Part shown: one piece after another, positions 24,463 to 33,127 of the stretch
Position numbering within the stretch: position 1 is the stretch's first letter
Layout of the letters: the number at the start of each line of letters is the position of its first letter
DNA from: Lentzea kentuckyensis
Lineage (GTDB): Bacteria > Actinomycetota > Actinomycetes > Mycobacteriales > Pseudonocardiaceae
DNA length: 64,000 nucleotides
NCBI RefSeq assembly: GCF_002150765.1
Contig: NZ_MUYM01000040.1
Span: forward strand, 39,311-103,310
Direction: 5' to 3'
The notes under the pieces: model-generated
What the model was told of the DNA's origin: nothing
The model's database searches: none
Seen by the model: only the letters and a program-made list of their open reading frames with translations
Made by a program: the position numbers and the translations under genes

Positions 24463-25431
24463 TCAGCCGGGCGCTGAAACGTCTCGGGTGATCTGGCCGC
24501 GGTTGCGGGCCCGGACAGCCCGGCGCTCCCCGGCCTCGGCGAGCACCGCGGCTCTGGCTTTCTCTCCGGCGTCGAACGCCGCCGGAGAGAAGCGGTCGCT
24601 GGCTCTGACGTGTCGTTCCCAGTCGTCCTGCCAGAACTCCACAGTCCAGCCTGGCCACAACTCCGGTACCTGGTAGGCCTGTGGCGAGGAGTAGAGAGAC
24701 CACCAGCCCAGATGTCGGCGTTCCGGGTCGAGGTGGATGCCGGCGTTGACGTGCAGGTGGCAGCTCCCGTGCCCAGGGGCGTTCGCCAGGCGGTCGAGCA
24801 GGGCGACGCCCTCGCGGACAGGGTGGTCGAAGGCGCCAGAGGCGATGTGACAGCGGCCGGCGCCTACCGTGATCACCACACCGCCCGGGTCGGGCCCGGC
24901 CAGGTCCTCGTCGTCGGGGGCGAGGAACGGGGCCAAGGAGGGGTCCGAATCGCGGCAGCGGACGTACTCCGGGTCCAGCCCGACGTACTCACGCAGTTCG
25001 GCCGCGCCGTCGTACAGCCAGCGGACCTCCCAGCCCGGCCACGCGGCTCGGATCAGCTCGAACATGGCCGCGCGGTGGCGGAGCTCAGTGCTGGGCCCCT
25101 CCCAGGCGAAGAACAGGAGCACTTTCCGGCCGAGGTCGAGCAGTATCCCGCCCTGGGCCATGGTGTCGTCCAACCACGAGCCGTCTTGGCGGAGTCCGGG
25201 AAGCATGGCGAGAACCGGCGTCGGCCCTTCCAGCAGGTCGAGGTCGATTCCGACCGCCCAGCCCGTTCGGTACAGCTCATGTGTGCCGTTCTCGCGGACC
25301 ACGATGACGTTGGCTCTGTCTCCCATTGGGTCAGGATGACCGGGCGGGAGGCTGTCGACCATCCGTTTTCGGCGGCTTCGACGCTCCGGCTGGTCGATCG
25401 GTTCGACGAACTCTTTGACAGTCTTTGACAT
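24463..25431 (-). CDS. Hypothetical protein conserved in actinomycetes
   Basis: A 322-residue soluble protein whose conserved part starts at MGDRANVIVVRENGTHELYR (residue 36) and continues with WAVGIDLDLLEGP, QGGILLDLGRKVLLFFAWEG and WPGWEVRWLYDGAAELREYVG. I recognise it only as a family of unknown function. It has no signal peptide or membrane segment. The start at 25431 is supported by GGAGCGGAG just upstream. The conserved part would begin at 25326, so a later start is possible. It stands alone and diverges from the GH62 gene. Confidence 0.65.
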   Translation of the reverse strand: MSKTVKEFVEPIDQPERRSRRKRMVDSLPPGHPDPMGDRANVIVVRENGTHELYRTGWAVGIDLDLLEGPTPVLAMLPGLRQDGSWLDDTMAQGGILLDLGRKVLLFFAWEGPSTELRHRAAMFELIRAAWPGWEVRWLYDGAAELREYVGLDPEYVRCRDSDPSLAPFLAPDDEDLAGPDPGGVVITVGAGRCHIASGAFDHPVREGVALLDRLANAPGHGSCHLHVNAGIHLDPERRHLGWWSLYSSPQAYQVPELWPGWTVEFWQDDWERHVRASDRFSPAAFDAGEKARAAVLAEAGERRAVRARNRGQITRDVSAPG

Positions 25432-25576
25432 CTCCGCTCCGGCCGGGCCGGAGCGAGCACGGAGAAGTTATCGTTCCACCTGCCGCCACTGCCTTCCGAA
25501 TTCAAGCGATTGCCGTGCGCGCGGATCGTTGGGGTCCACGTCCCTGCGCGGATCTTGCAGCTGTTCAGGAGGAACG

Positions 25577-26815
25577 ATGGCTCGCACCAAGCCAGCCCTG
25601 CGGCGGGTCACCGCCGCCCTTCTCGGGCTCGGTCTGCCCGTCGCCGCGTCGCCCTCCGCCGCGGCAGCCACAACGGCCACAGTGGACGGTGCGCGCACAT
25701 CAGCAGGCGAAGCAGCGCGAGATCCTCGACCTCCTGCTGTCACGCACGTCCGGCGCGGGACTGTCGGCGGCGCCTTCACCGCCAAAGCCTTCATCGCGTG
25801 CGCGGGCCTGCTGGCGAGCATGTTCCTCGCCCAGCAGCCGGCCGCGCAGGCCGCCGAACCGCCGTCGAGCTTCCAGTGGCGGTCCAGCGGCCAGCTCATC
25901 GCGCCCAAATCCGACGCCACGCACAACATCCGCGGCATCAAGGACCCGTCGGTCGTGTACGCCAACGGCCGCTGGCACGTGTTCGCGAGCACCACGAACC
26001 AAAACGGCTCCTACAACATGGTCTACCTGAACTTCACCGACTGGTCGCAGGCCGCCAACGCCAAGCAGTACTACCTCGACCAGACCGCCATCGGCGCCGG
26101 GTACAAGGCCGCACCGCACGTCTTCTACTTCGCCCCGCAGCGCAAGTGGTACCTGGTCTACCAAACCGGGAACAACGCCACGTACTCCACCACGACCGAC
26201 ATCGCCAACCCCCAGTCGTGGAGCACGCCGAAGAACTTCTACGCCGGCGGCATGCCGCAGATCATCAAGGACAACATCGGCAAGGGCTACTGGGTCGACT
26301 TCTGGGTGATCTGCGACAACGCGAAGTGCTACCTGTTCTCCTCCGACGACAACGGCCACCTCTACCGGTCCGAGACCACGGTGGCGAACTTCCCCAACGG
26401 CGTCGGCGACACCGTGATCGCCATGGCGGATCCCGCCAGGTATCCGCTGTGGGAGGCGGCCAACGTCTACAAGCTCACGACGAGCAACACCTACCTGCTG
26501 ATCGTCGAGGCGATCGGCACCGGCGGCCGCCGCTACTTCCGGTCGTGGACCGCACCGGCGATCACCGGCCCGTGGACCGCGCTCGCCGACACCGAGGCCA
26601 AGCCGTTCGCCGGCGCCGCCAACGTCACCGGCACCACGTGGTCCAAGGACATCAGCCACGGTGAAGCGATCCGCGCGGGCGTCGACCAGAAGATGCTGCT
26701 CAACCCGTGCAAGCTGCGGTACCTGTACCAGGGCAAGGACCCAGGCGCGACCGACCCCTACAACCTGCTGCCGTGGCGGCTCGGCCTGCTGACCCAGACC
26801 AACTCCACCTGCTGA
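25577..26815 (+). CDS. GH62 alpha-L-arabinofuranosidase with chimeric 5' end
   Basis: A 412-residue secreted enzyme. From about residue 95 it is a full GH62 domain: WRSSGQLIAPKS, KDPSVVYANGRWHVFAST (catalytic base Asp), YWVDFWVICDNAKCYLFSSD, LWEAANVYKL (acid Glu) and LRYLYQGKDPGATDPYN. GH62 removes arabinofuranose from arabinoxylan or arabinan. The N-terminus is abnormal. A first signal peptide (ALLGLGLPVAASPSAAAA) is followed by 45 residues without similarity, then by a second signal-like helix (AFIACAGLLASMFLAQQPAA). In another frame the DNA between them encodes AKQREILDLLLSRTSGAGLS, typical of the start of GH30 glycosidases. The gene thus carries the head of a GH30 gene spliced onto GH62. 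The ATG at 25577 has AGGAGG. Confidence 0.88.
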   Translation: MARTKPALRRVTAALLGLGLPVAASPSAAAATTATVDGARTSAGEAARDPRPPAVTHVRRGTVGGAFTAKAFIACAGLLASMFLAQQPAAQAAEPPSSFQWRSSGQLIAPKSDATHNIRGIKDPSVVYANGRWHVFASTTNQNGSYNMVYLNFTDWSQAANAKQYYLDQTAIGAGYKAAPHVFYFAPQRKWYLVYQTGNNATYSTTTDIANPQSWSTPKNFYAGGMPQIIKDNIGKGYWVDFWVICDNAKCYLFSSDDNGHLYRSETTVANFPNGVGDTVIAMADPARYPLWEAANVYKLTTSNTYLLIVEAIGTGGRRYFRSWTAPAITGPWTALADTEAKPFAGAANVTGTTWSKDISHGEAIRAGVDQKMLLNPCKLRYLYQGKDPGATDPYNLLPWRLGLLTQTNSTC

Positions 26816-26935
26816 CAGCACGCCTGGTTTGTGAAAGCTCCCCTCCACAAGCACGTTCTGGCCAAAGTCAAGAAGACCCGATGAGCCCCGGCCGGGCAGC
26901 GCCGCTGGGTCTGGAACAAGATGGGCAGGGGAACC

Positions 26936-28225
26936 ATGCATTCCACCCCTCGGCCGACCAGCCGACTTCTCCGGCCCACGGCCGTCGCCGTCCTCGTGGC
27001 GGCGGTGGTGGCCGCTGGCGCTCCCGGGGCGAAGGCGGCCGGAGTTCTCATCGACGAGACGTTCAGCGCGCAGACATCCCCGGCGAACTTCGGCTTTCCC
27101 ACCGGAGCCGCGGTGACCAACGGGCTGCTGAACGTCACCAGAGGGATGGGCAACTACACGACCTCGGTGAAGAGGTTCGACGCGAACGTCGTGGGAGAAC
27201 GCACCCTCGACCTGACGTTCGACTGGAAGACCGCGGTCGCCACCAGCGGGAACAAAACGGGTGTCGAACTGCGGGACAGCCAGGGCAACCTGGTCTTCTC
27301 GCTCGCCGGCACCGCCACCGAGCTCCGCTACGGAGCGACCGGGCCCGTGTCCGACTCGACGTCGGCCCCTGATTCGCTCAACCCGGCCTGGACCAAGCTC
27401 TCCTTCGACCGTTCCAAGTGGTACACGGTGAACCTGCACCTGGACTTCACCCTGCGGCGGGCGCAGTACCTGATCTCCACCAAGGAGACCGCCGCGCGGG
27501 TCATGGCCTCCGGAACGGCGAACATCAGCGGCACCAACCTCGCGAAACTGGTTGCCTGCAACTACTACGGATCCGGCGTGCAGTCGATCGACAACGTCCG
27601 CCTCAGCGCCCCGGCGAAAGCCGCGAACGGGAGCCTGCGGGGCAAGACGATGTACGCGTTCGGCGACAGCATCGTCGCCGGCCACACCTATCCACGCGGC
27701 TTCGCCGACCTCACGGCCGAACGCGAGGCCATGACCCTGACCAAGTACGCCGTGAACGGCGCGACGATCACCCCTGGCGGCAACCAGATCCTCAACCAGG
27801 TGCGCAACGCCTCCGCACAGGTGCCTGACTACGTGGTGTTCGACGGCGGCACCAACGACGCCTACCCGGACACCTTCGACAGGTCCGCCTTCGCGAGCGC
27901 GTTCGAGTCCACGGTCCGGGCCATGCGGGCAAAATGGCCGGCCGCGCGGATCGTGTACGTCGCCGTCCACAAGCTCGGCTCCCGCGACTGGAACACCCAG
28001 CTCGCCATCCGCGAGGTGACTCGGCAGATCTGCGCCGAGCTGGGGGTGACGATCGCGGACGTCTTCAACGACGCCACGATCGACACCCGCATCGACAGCC
28101 AGCGGGTGGCCTACACCTTCGACGGCACCGTCAACGGCTACCCGGGATCCGATGGCACGGGCACCCATCCCAACCTGGCCGGCATCGGCTTCTACGTTCC
28201 GGTGCTCACCGCCGCGATGATCTGA
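26936..28225 (+). CDS. Secreted SGNH/GDSL esterase with N-terminal beta-sandwich domain
   Basis: A 429-residue exported protein. After a Sec signal (AVAVLVAAVVAAGAPGAKA) residues about 35-225 form a lectin-like beta-sandwich (VLIDETFSAQT, then VKRFDANVVGERTLDLTFDW), a type often bound to carbohydrate. Residues about 235-425 are an SGNH hydrolase with FGDSIVAG (Ser), DGGTNDAY (Asn block) and DGTGTHPN (Asp-x-x-His-like pair). It probably deacetylates or de-esterifies a polysaccharide. It follows the GH62 gene by 120 bp with GCAGGGGAA before the ATG at 26936. The exact ester is unknown. Confidence 0.85.
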   Translation: MHSTPRPTSRLLRPTAVAVLVAAVVAAGAPGAKAAGVLIDETFSAQTSPANFGFPTGAAVTNGLLNVTRGMGNYTTSVKRFDANVVGERTLDLTFDWKTAVATSGNKTGVELRDSQGNLVFSLAGTATELRYGATGPVSDSTSAPDSLNPAWTKLSFDRSKWYTVNLHLDFTLRRAQYLISTKETAARVMASGTANISGTNLAKLVACNYYGSGVQSIDNVRLSAPAKAANGSLRGKTMYAFGDSIVAGHTYPRGFADLTAEREAMTLTKYAVNGATITPGGNQILNQVRNASAQVPDYVVFDGGTNDAYPDTFDRSAFASAFESTVRAMRAKWPAARIVYVAVHKLGSRDWNTQLAIREVTRQICAELGVTIADVFNDATIDTRIDSQRVAYTFDGTVNGYPGSDGTGTHPNLAGIGFYVPVLTAAMI

Positions 28226-28232
28226 AGAGCGG

Positions 28233-28370
28233 CTACCTGATCACGGCCGGGTCCACCGCCACGTAGTTGTCCGTGCTTCCGTAGACGTTCCCCGCCTTGT
28301 CGGTCCAGTTGCCGTGCGATCCGGACACGGTCAGCTTCAACGTATAAGTGCCGGCGGCCAACAGCGGGCT
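28233..28370 (-). pseudogene. C-terminal remnant of a secreted beta-sandwich protein
   Basis: The minus-strand frame ending at 28233 encodes GTYTLKLTVSGSHGNWTDKA and GNVYGSTDNYVAVDPAVIR, typical of the last two strands of a carbohydrate-binding or glycosidase accessory domain. No corresponding start or upstream body exists, because the DJ-1/PfpI gene begins right beside it. I read it as the tail left after a deletion. Confidence 0.4.
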
Positions 28371-28372
28371 GA

Positions 28373-29065
28373 TTACGCGCGCAGGGCCTTGACGAGGGCT
28401 TCGGCCACCGCGCGGGCGCTGCCGGGGTTCTGGCCGGTGATCAGGCGACCGTCCTCGACCACATAGGACTCGAACGGTGCGGCGGCGATGCTGTAGTGCG
28501 CGCCGAGCGCCGTCAGCTCGTCCTGCAGGCTGAACGGCACCGCGTCGGCACGCTGGGCGAGTTCTTCCTCCCGCCACGAGAAGCCGGTGACGTTCCTGCC
28601 CCTGACCAACGGGTCGCCGTTGCTCAGAGGCACGTTGAGCAGGCCGGCCCCGCCGTGGCACACCGAGCAGACGATCCGGCCGCTGTCGTGGAACTTCGCC
28701 GTCAACGTCCCGAGGTCGTCGGCGCGGAAGTCGAACATCACCCCGTGGCCCCCGGTGAAGTAGATCGCGTCGTACTCCTCGACCTCGACGTCGGCCGCCT
28801 TCCTCGTGTCCCTGAGCAGGTCCATGAACTCGCGGTCCCGGTAGCGCCGATCGGTCCCGAGTTCGGCGAGCATGGTGTGGCTGAGGCTTTCCGGGTCGAT
28901 CGGCACGTACCCGCCCCGAGGACTCGCGAGATCGACGGTGAAGCCGTTCTCGGTGACGTGGTCGTAGAAGTGGGTGAGCTCCCCCAGCCACAGGCCGGTG
29001 CGGTAGCCGACCGCCTCGTACTCGCCCGCGTTCGTCACGATGGTCAGGATCCTGCCGGTGGCCAC
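28373..29065 (-). CDS. DJ-1/PfpI-superfamily (Hsp31-type) protein
   Basis: The 230-residue protein begins at a GTG at 29065 with AAGGAG 7 bp upstream. It has the type 1 glutamine-amidotransferase-like fold of the DJ-1/PfpI group, with IYFTGGHGVMFDF (about residues 92-104) and the nucleophile elbow CSVCHGGAGLL (catalytic Cys about 128). Hsp31/HchA relatives are glyoxalase III enzymes or protein/DNA deglycases that repair glyoxal damage. The gene stands alone, divergent from the pectinesterase. Confidence 0.88.
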   Translation of the reverse strand: MATGRILTIVTNAGEYEAVGYRTGLWLGELTHFYDHVTENGFTVDLASPRGGYVPIDPESLSHTMLAELGTDRRYRDREFMDLLRDTRKAADVEVEEYDAIYFTGGHGVMFDFRADDLGTLTAKFHDSGRIVCSVCHGGAGLLNVPLSNGDPLVRGRNVTGFSWREEELAQRADAVPFSLQDELTALGAHYSIAAAPFESYVVEDGRLITGQNPGSARAVAEALVKALRA

Positions 29066-29391
29066 GAGGAACTCCTTGCGATCAGGTCTGCTTCGTTGTC
29101 CGGAAACCGCATCCGGCGAGCCAACCGTATCCGAAAACCGAAGAGTCCACTTGGGACAAGTTCCAAAATCAGCGTTACAGTCAAACCTCACGGGTCGCCG
29201 CGCGGTTTGCTCATGGCGGTTCTGACCAGAACCTGTTCGACGATCGATTCGAACGTCGAACAACTGGAAAGCGCTTCCCAGCATTCCCGCAAGAGGTAGC
29301 ATCGGCTCTCGCATTCGATCCACTGGCATTGCACGCCGGACGAAAGCACTCGCCGCCGACGAAACACCGTCGCCACGAGAAGAGGTTCACA
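29066..29391. other. Regulatory interval between PfpI and pectinesterase genes
   Basis: About 325 bp without a gene. It contains a LacI-type palindrome at 29265-29280 and, just before it, a second inverted element, GTTCGAC ... GTCGAAC, within 29236-29262. A plausible ribosome site, AGAAGAGG, precedes the pectinesterase ATG at 29392. It therefore looks like a controlled promoter for the pectin genes. Confidence 0.45.
29265..29280. promoter_or_regulatory. LacI-type operator upstream of pectinesterase
   Basis: TGGAAAGCGCTTCCCA is a 16-bp inverted repeat with one mismatch and the central GC typical of LacI/GalR operators (compare the CebR site TGGGAGCGCTCCCA). It lies 112 bp before the pectinesterase start. 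Neither LacI gene in this window has sites of this kind, so the regulator is probably elsewhere. Confidence 0.45.
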
Positions 29392-30372
29392 ATGGTGAAC
29401 AGCAGAGTCGTGAGCACCACCACCATGATCACCGCGGCACTGGTGAGCGCGGTCCTGGCTCCAGCCGCACAGGCGGTCGGCACGGCGGCCACGCTCACGG
29501 TGGCTGCCGACGGCTCCGCCCAGTACCGCACCGTGCAGGCCGCGATCAACGCGGCACCGGCCAACAGCTCCGCGCGCACGCTGATCACGATCAAGGCGGG
29601 CACCTACCGCGAGGTCGTGCGGGTGCCCGCCAACAAGACCGCGATCACGTTGCAGGGCCTGGGTTCCACGCCGGCGCAGACCGTCGTCGTGTTCAACAAC
29701 AGCGCGACCACCCACGGCACCTTCAACAGCGCCAGCATGTTCGTCGACGGCCGCGACTTCGGCGCCACGAACCTCACCATCTCCAACGACTACGTCGAGA
29801 AGCCGGGCTCCGAGGGGAACCAGGCGCTCGCGCTGCACCTCAACGCCGACCGCGCCGTGTTCCGCAACGTCCGACTGCTCGGCGACCAGGACACGTTGCT
29901 GGTGAACGAGAACACCCGCGCCTACATGGCCGACTCCTACGTCGAGGGCACCGTCGACTTCATCTTCGGCGGCGGCACCATGGTCTTCGAACGCACCAGC
30001 GTGCACGAGAAGCGCACGACCGGCGGCCCGATCACCGCCGCCAGCACCCCGGCCACCAGGAAGTACGGCCTGCTCTTCTACCGCTGCACCGTCACCAGCA
30101 CGACCAGCAACACCACCCAGCTCGGCCGGCCGTGGCGCCCCGCGGGCCAGGTGCTCTTCCGCGAGTCCACCCTGACCGCCGCGATCAGGACCTCCCAGCC
30201 CTGGATCGACATGAGCGACAACTCGTGGAAGAAGGCCCGGTTCTTCGAGTACCGCAACACCGGCGCCGGTGCCGGCACGAACGCCAACCGTCCCCAGCTG
30301 CCGGAGTCCCAGGCCGCCGACCACACCCCGCAGAAGTACCTGGCCGGCACCGACGGCTGGAACCCGCGATGA
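29392..30372 (+). CDS. Secreted pectinesterase (CE8)
   Basis: A 326-residue exported enzyme with signal TTTMITAALVSAVLAPAAQA and a right-handed beta-helix of family CE8. The active-site motifs are visible: GDQDTLL (Gln166, Asp167), VDFIFGGGTMVFE (Asp189) and LGRPW (Arg). It removes methyl esters from homogalacturonan so that pectate lyases can act. The start at 29392 has AGAAGAGG. It is followed at 32 bp by an acetylesterase gene, and they form a pectin-demodification operon preceded by a LacI-type palindrome. Confidence 0.93.
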   Translation: MVNSRVVSTTTMITAALVSAVLAPAAQAVGTAATLTVAADGSAQYRTVQAAINAAPANSSARTLITIKAGTYREVVRVPANKTAITLQGLGSTPAQTVVVFNNSATTHGTFNSASMFVDGRDFGATNLTISNDYVEKPGSEGNQALALHLNADRAVFRNVRLLGDQDTLLVNENTRAYMADSYVEGTVDFIFGGGTMVFERTSVHEKRTTGGPITAASTPATRKYGLLFYRCTVTSTTSNTTQLGRPWRPAGQVLFRESTLTAAIRTSQPWIDMSDNSWKKARFFEYRNTGAGAGTNANRPQLPESQAADHTPQKYLAGTDGWNPR

Positions 30373-30404
30373 CCCTGCCTCCCGACCGCGAGAGAAGATC
30401 ACTC

Positions 30405-31211
30405 ATGCGCCTGAAACGCCTGTCCGCAGTCATCATCGGCGTTGTCGTGACCGCGATTGCCGCAAGCGGGACGAGCGCCTCCGCGGCGACCCCCGTCCAG
30501 GTCTTCATCGCGGGCGACTCGACCGCGTCCACCTATCGAACCTCGGAGGCGCCCCGGGCCGGTTGGGGGCAGGCACTTCCGGTGTTCTTCACGCCGAACG
30601 CCGTGGCGGTGAACGAGGCCCTGTCCGGCGCCAGTTCGAAGAGCTTCATCGACCTGGGACGGCTCGACCGCATCCTGTCCAGGATCAAGCGCGACGACTA
30701 CCTGCTCATCTCGTTCGGGCACAACGACGAGAAGAAGGAAGACCCGGCGCGGTACACCGAACCCTCCACGACCTACAAGTCCTACCTCTCGCAGTACATC
30801 GACAAGAGCCGGGCCAAGGGCGCGAAGCCGGTCCTGGTCACCTCCGTGGAACGGCGCCGGTTCGACAGTTCGGGGAAGATCACCCCGACCCACGGCGCGT
30901 ACCCGGCGGCGATGCGCGAACTCGCGCGAGCCAAGGACGTGCCGCTGATCGACCTGACCGCGCAGAGCACGGCGCTGTACAACCGCGTGGGCGTCGAAGG
31001 CACCAAGAAGTACCTCATGCACCTGAAGCCCGGCCAGTATCCCAACTACCCCAACGGGGTCGAGGACAACACGCACTTCCAGGCCACCGGCGCGATCGAG
31101 ATCGCACGGCTCGTCGCGACCTCCCTGCGCAACCAGTACGTGATTCCGGTCCAGGCGTTCCGGAAGCTCGGCGACCAGATCCCCACGAACGCGATCGTCT
31201 GGCCACGATAA
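30405..31211 (+). CDS. Rhamnogalacturonan acetylesterase-like (CE12), copy 1
   Basis: A 268-residue secreted SGNH esterase. Its signal ends TAIAASGTSASA. The CE12 motifs are FIAGDSTAS (Ser39), LSGASSKSF, SFGHNDEKKED (Asn) and VEDNTHFQATG (Asp-x-x-His). Family members remove acetyl groups from rhamnogalacturonan I or xylan. It directly follows pectinesterase, so de-methylation and de-acetylation are produced together. An isolated strong hairpin follows the stop. Confidence 0.92.
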   Translation: MRLKRLSAVIIGVVVTAIAASGTSASAATPVQVFIAGDSTASTYRTSEAPRAGWGQALPVFFTPNAVAVNEALSGASSKSFIDLGRLDRILSRIKRDDYLLISFGHNDEKKEDPARYTEPSTTYKSYLSQYIDKSRAKGAKPVLVTSVERRRFDSSGKITPTHGAYPAAMRELARAKDVPLIDLTAQSTALYNRVGVEGTKKYLMHLKPGQYPNYPNGVEDNTHFQATGAIEIARLVATSLRNQYVIPVQAFRKLGDQIPTNAIVWPR

Positions 31212-31223
31212 GCGCTCACACGA

Positions 31224-31267
31224 TGCACCGGGTCGCGCGCGACGAGCCCCGCGGACGACCCGGTGCA
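31224..31267 (+). terminator. Terminator hairpin after CE12 copy 1
   Basis: TGCACCGGGTCG (31224-31235) and CGACCCGGTGCA (31256-31267) are perfect 12-bp arms around a 20-nt loop, 13 bp after the stop. They separate the pectinesterase operon from the next promoter. Confidence 0.6.
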
Positions 31268-31394
31268 CCGTCGGGCATCGGGTCGTCTGTCCACAACAGA
31301 CTATCGTGCACGCGCCGAAAACCTGTTCAGCCCAACGGTTTCGACTCGATTCGACGGTATTTCGGCGAATCAGCAACGCACCACGCGGAATGCG

Positions 31395-31423
31395 TTGACG
31401 GCGCTGTGCCGCGTTCATAGCCT
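31395..31423 (+). promoter_or_regulatory. Promoter giving a leaderless message
   Basis: TTGACG (31395-31400) and TAGCCT (31418-31423) are separated by 17 bp. A start site about 7 bp downstream of the -10 box coincides with the ATG at 31430, which has no ribosome site. An AAACGTTT palindrome at 31442-31449 lies just inside the gene and could be a repressor site. Confidence 0.5.
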
Positions 31424-31429
31424 CGACCC

Positions 31430-33088
31430 ATGCGGCGATTAAAACGTTTCACGAGATGCGCTGCGATCGTGATCGCGCTCACCACGATCACGCCGCAGGC
31501 GGCCCATGCCGATCCAGGGCGACTGGCGGCCACCACCTACCACGTCGATTCCGTGAGCGGCAGCGACACGGCGTCCGGACTCGACAGCGGACACGCCTGG
31601 CGCTCCCTCGCTCGCGTGAACAGCACGACCTTCCAGCCGGGCGACCGGATCCTGTTGAGCGCGGGCAGTCGCTGGACGGGTCAGCTGTGGCCCAAGGGGT
31701 CCGGCACGGCCTCCGCACCGATCACGATCGACCGCTACGGCACCGGCGCGGCTCCGCGCGTCGACGGTGCCGGGCAGGTCGCCGACGCGGTGCGCCTGTT
31801 CAACCAGCAGTTCTGGACCATCCGCGGCCTGGAGGTGACCAACCAGGCGCCGGCCACCGGCACACCCGGTCAGAACCTGAAGGACCTGCGCGGTATTCAC
31901 GTCAGCGGCGACAAGGGCGGGAAGCTCGAAGGTTTCGTCGTGGACGGCGTGCGCGTCCACGACGTGACCGGCGAAGTGAACTGGATCAGCGGTGACACTG
32001 CGGGCGACAAGCCCGGCATCAAGTTCAAGATGGGCTGGGACCGTTCCAAGAGGACCGGTGGCATCGTCTTCGACGCCGGCGTGGCCAACATCGGCACACC
32101 CTCGGCCACACCGACCACGTTGAACGGCATCACGGTCCAGAACTCGGTCATCGCGAACACCTCGTTCGCCGGCATCGTCGTCAAGCAGTACACCGGCGAC
32201 GCGCCCGGTGCCGTCGCGACCGGCTGGGGCACCCGGACCAAGGCGGACGACCCGAAGTTCGCCCCGCACACCAACGTCGTCATCCGCGGCAACCACATCA
32301 GCCACCCGAACACCGAGTACGGCTGCAACGGCATGTACATCACGAACGTGCGCCACGCCGTCATCGAACGCAACGTCGTGAACCGCACCGGCACGTCCGG
32401 CATCGAGACCTACTTCGCCGACGACGTGACCATCCAGTTCAACGAGGTCTCCGAGACCAAGCCGCGCGCGGGCGGCGCCGACTCCAACGGCATCGACCCG
32501 GACAAGGCCACGACCCGGCAGGTCGTGCAGTACAACTACACCCACGACAACGGTGACGGCATCCTGTTGTGCCAGTTCGCCTTCGGCGACGTCATCCTGC
32601 GTTACAACGTGATCGCCCGCAACACGCGGTACCAGATCTACCTGCACTCGGACAAAGCAGCCCGTGCCTCGGTGTACAACAACACGATCTACAACACGCG
32701 CAGCAACTACGCGATCTACGGCTACGGCAAGAGTCTTGAGTCGACCTACACCATCACCAACAACATCATCTACTCCACCGTGGCCAACGCGGCGATCACC
32801 ACCAGCCCGACCGTGCGCTACCGCAACAACCTCTACGGCGGCACCCTGCCGGTCCCCGGCGACGACACCAGCGCGGTCAAGGGCGATCCGCAGTTCGCCG
32901 CGACGCTCGGCCAGGGCACCGGCACCCCGGAGTCGGGTCCGCGCCTCGACATCGCCGGCGCGCTGAAGCCGCGGACCGGCTCACCGGCCATCGGCCGTGG
33001 CGCGCAGATCGACGACCCCGGCGGTCGTGACTTCGCCGGAGTGCCGCTCTACCAGGGCAAGCCCGACATCGGGGCGTTCGAGTCGTAA
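31430..33088 (+). CDS. Secreted right-handed beta-helix protein, probable polysaccharide lyase
   Basis: A 552-residue exported protein with signal FTRCAAIVIALTTITPQAAHA. It opens with the common YHVDSVSGSDTASGLDSG-type start of parallel beta-helix proteins, followed by repeated short strands with asparagine ladders (VVIRGNHISHPN, VIERNVVNRTG, VTIQFNEVSET, VQYNYTHDNGDG, YNVIARNT). The ending GVPLYQGKPDIGAFES is typical of secreted pectate-lyase-like proteins. The catalytic family cannot be fixed from motifs. It is placed among pectin genes, 39 bp before a CE12-type gene. Its start appears leaderless. Confidence 0.82.
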   Translation: MRRLKRFTRCAAIVIALTTITPQAAHADPGRLAATTYHVDSVSGSDTASGLDSGHAWRSLARVNSTTFQPGDRILLSAGSRWTGQLWPKGSGTASAPITIDRYGTGAAPRVDGAGQVADAVRLFNQQFWTIRGLEVTNQAPATGTPGQNLKDLRGIHVSGDKGGKLEGFVVDGVRVHDVTGEVNWISGDTAGDKPGIKFKMGWDRSKRTGGIVFDAGVANIGTPSATPTTLNGITVQNSVIANTSFAGIVVKQYTGDAPGAVATGWGTRTKADDPKFAPHTNVVIRGNHISHPNTEYGCNGMYITNVRHAVIERNVVNRTGTSGIETYFADDVTIQFNEVSETKPRAGGADSNGIDPDKATTRQVVQYNYTHDNGDGILLCQFAFGDVILRYNVIARNTRYQIYLHSDKAARASVYNNTIYNTRSNYAIYGYGKSLESTYTITNNIIYSTVANAAITTSPTVRYRNNLYGGTLPVPGDDTSAVKGDPQFAATLGQGTGTPESGPRLDIAGALKPRTGSPAIGRGAQIDDPGGRDFAGVPLYQGKPDIGAFES

Positions 33089-33127
33089 CCGTCCGCATCA
33101 GACACACCCTGCCGTCTGGAGACAACC

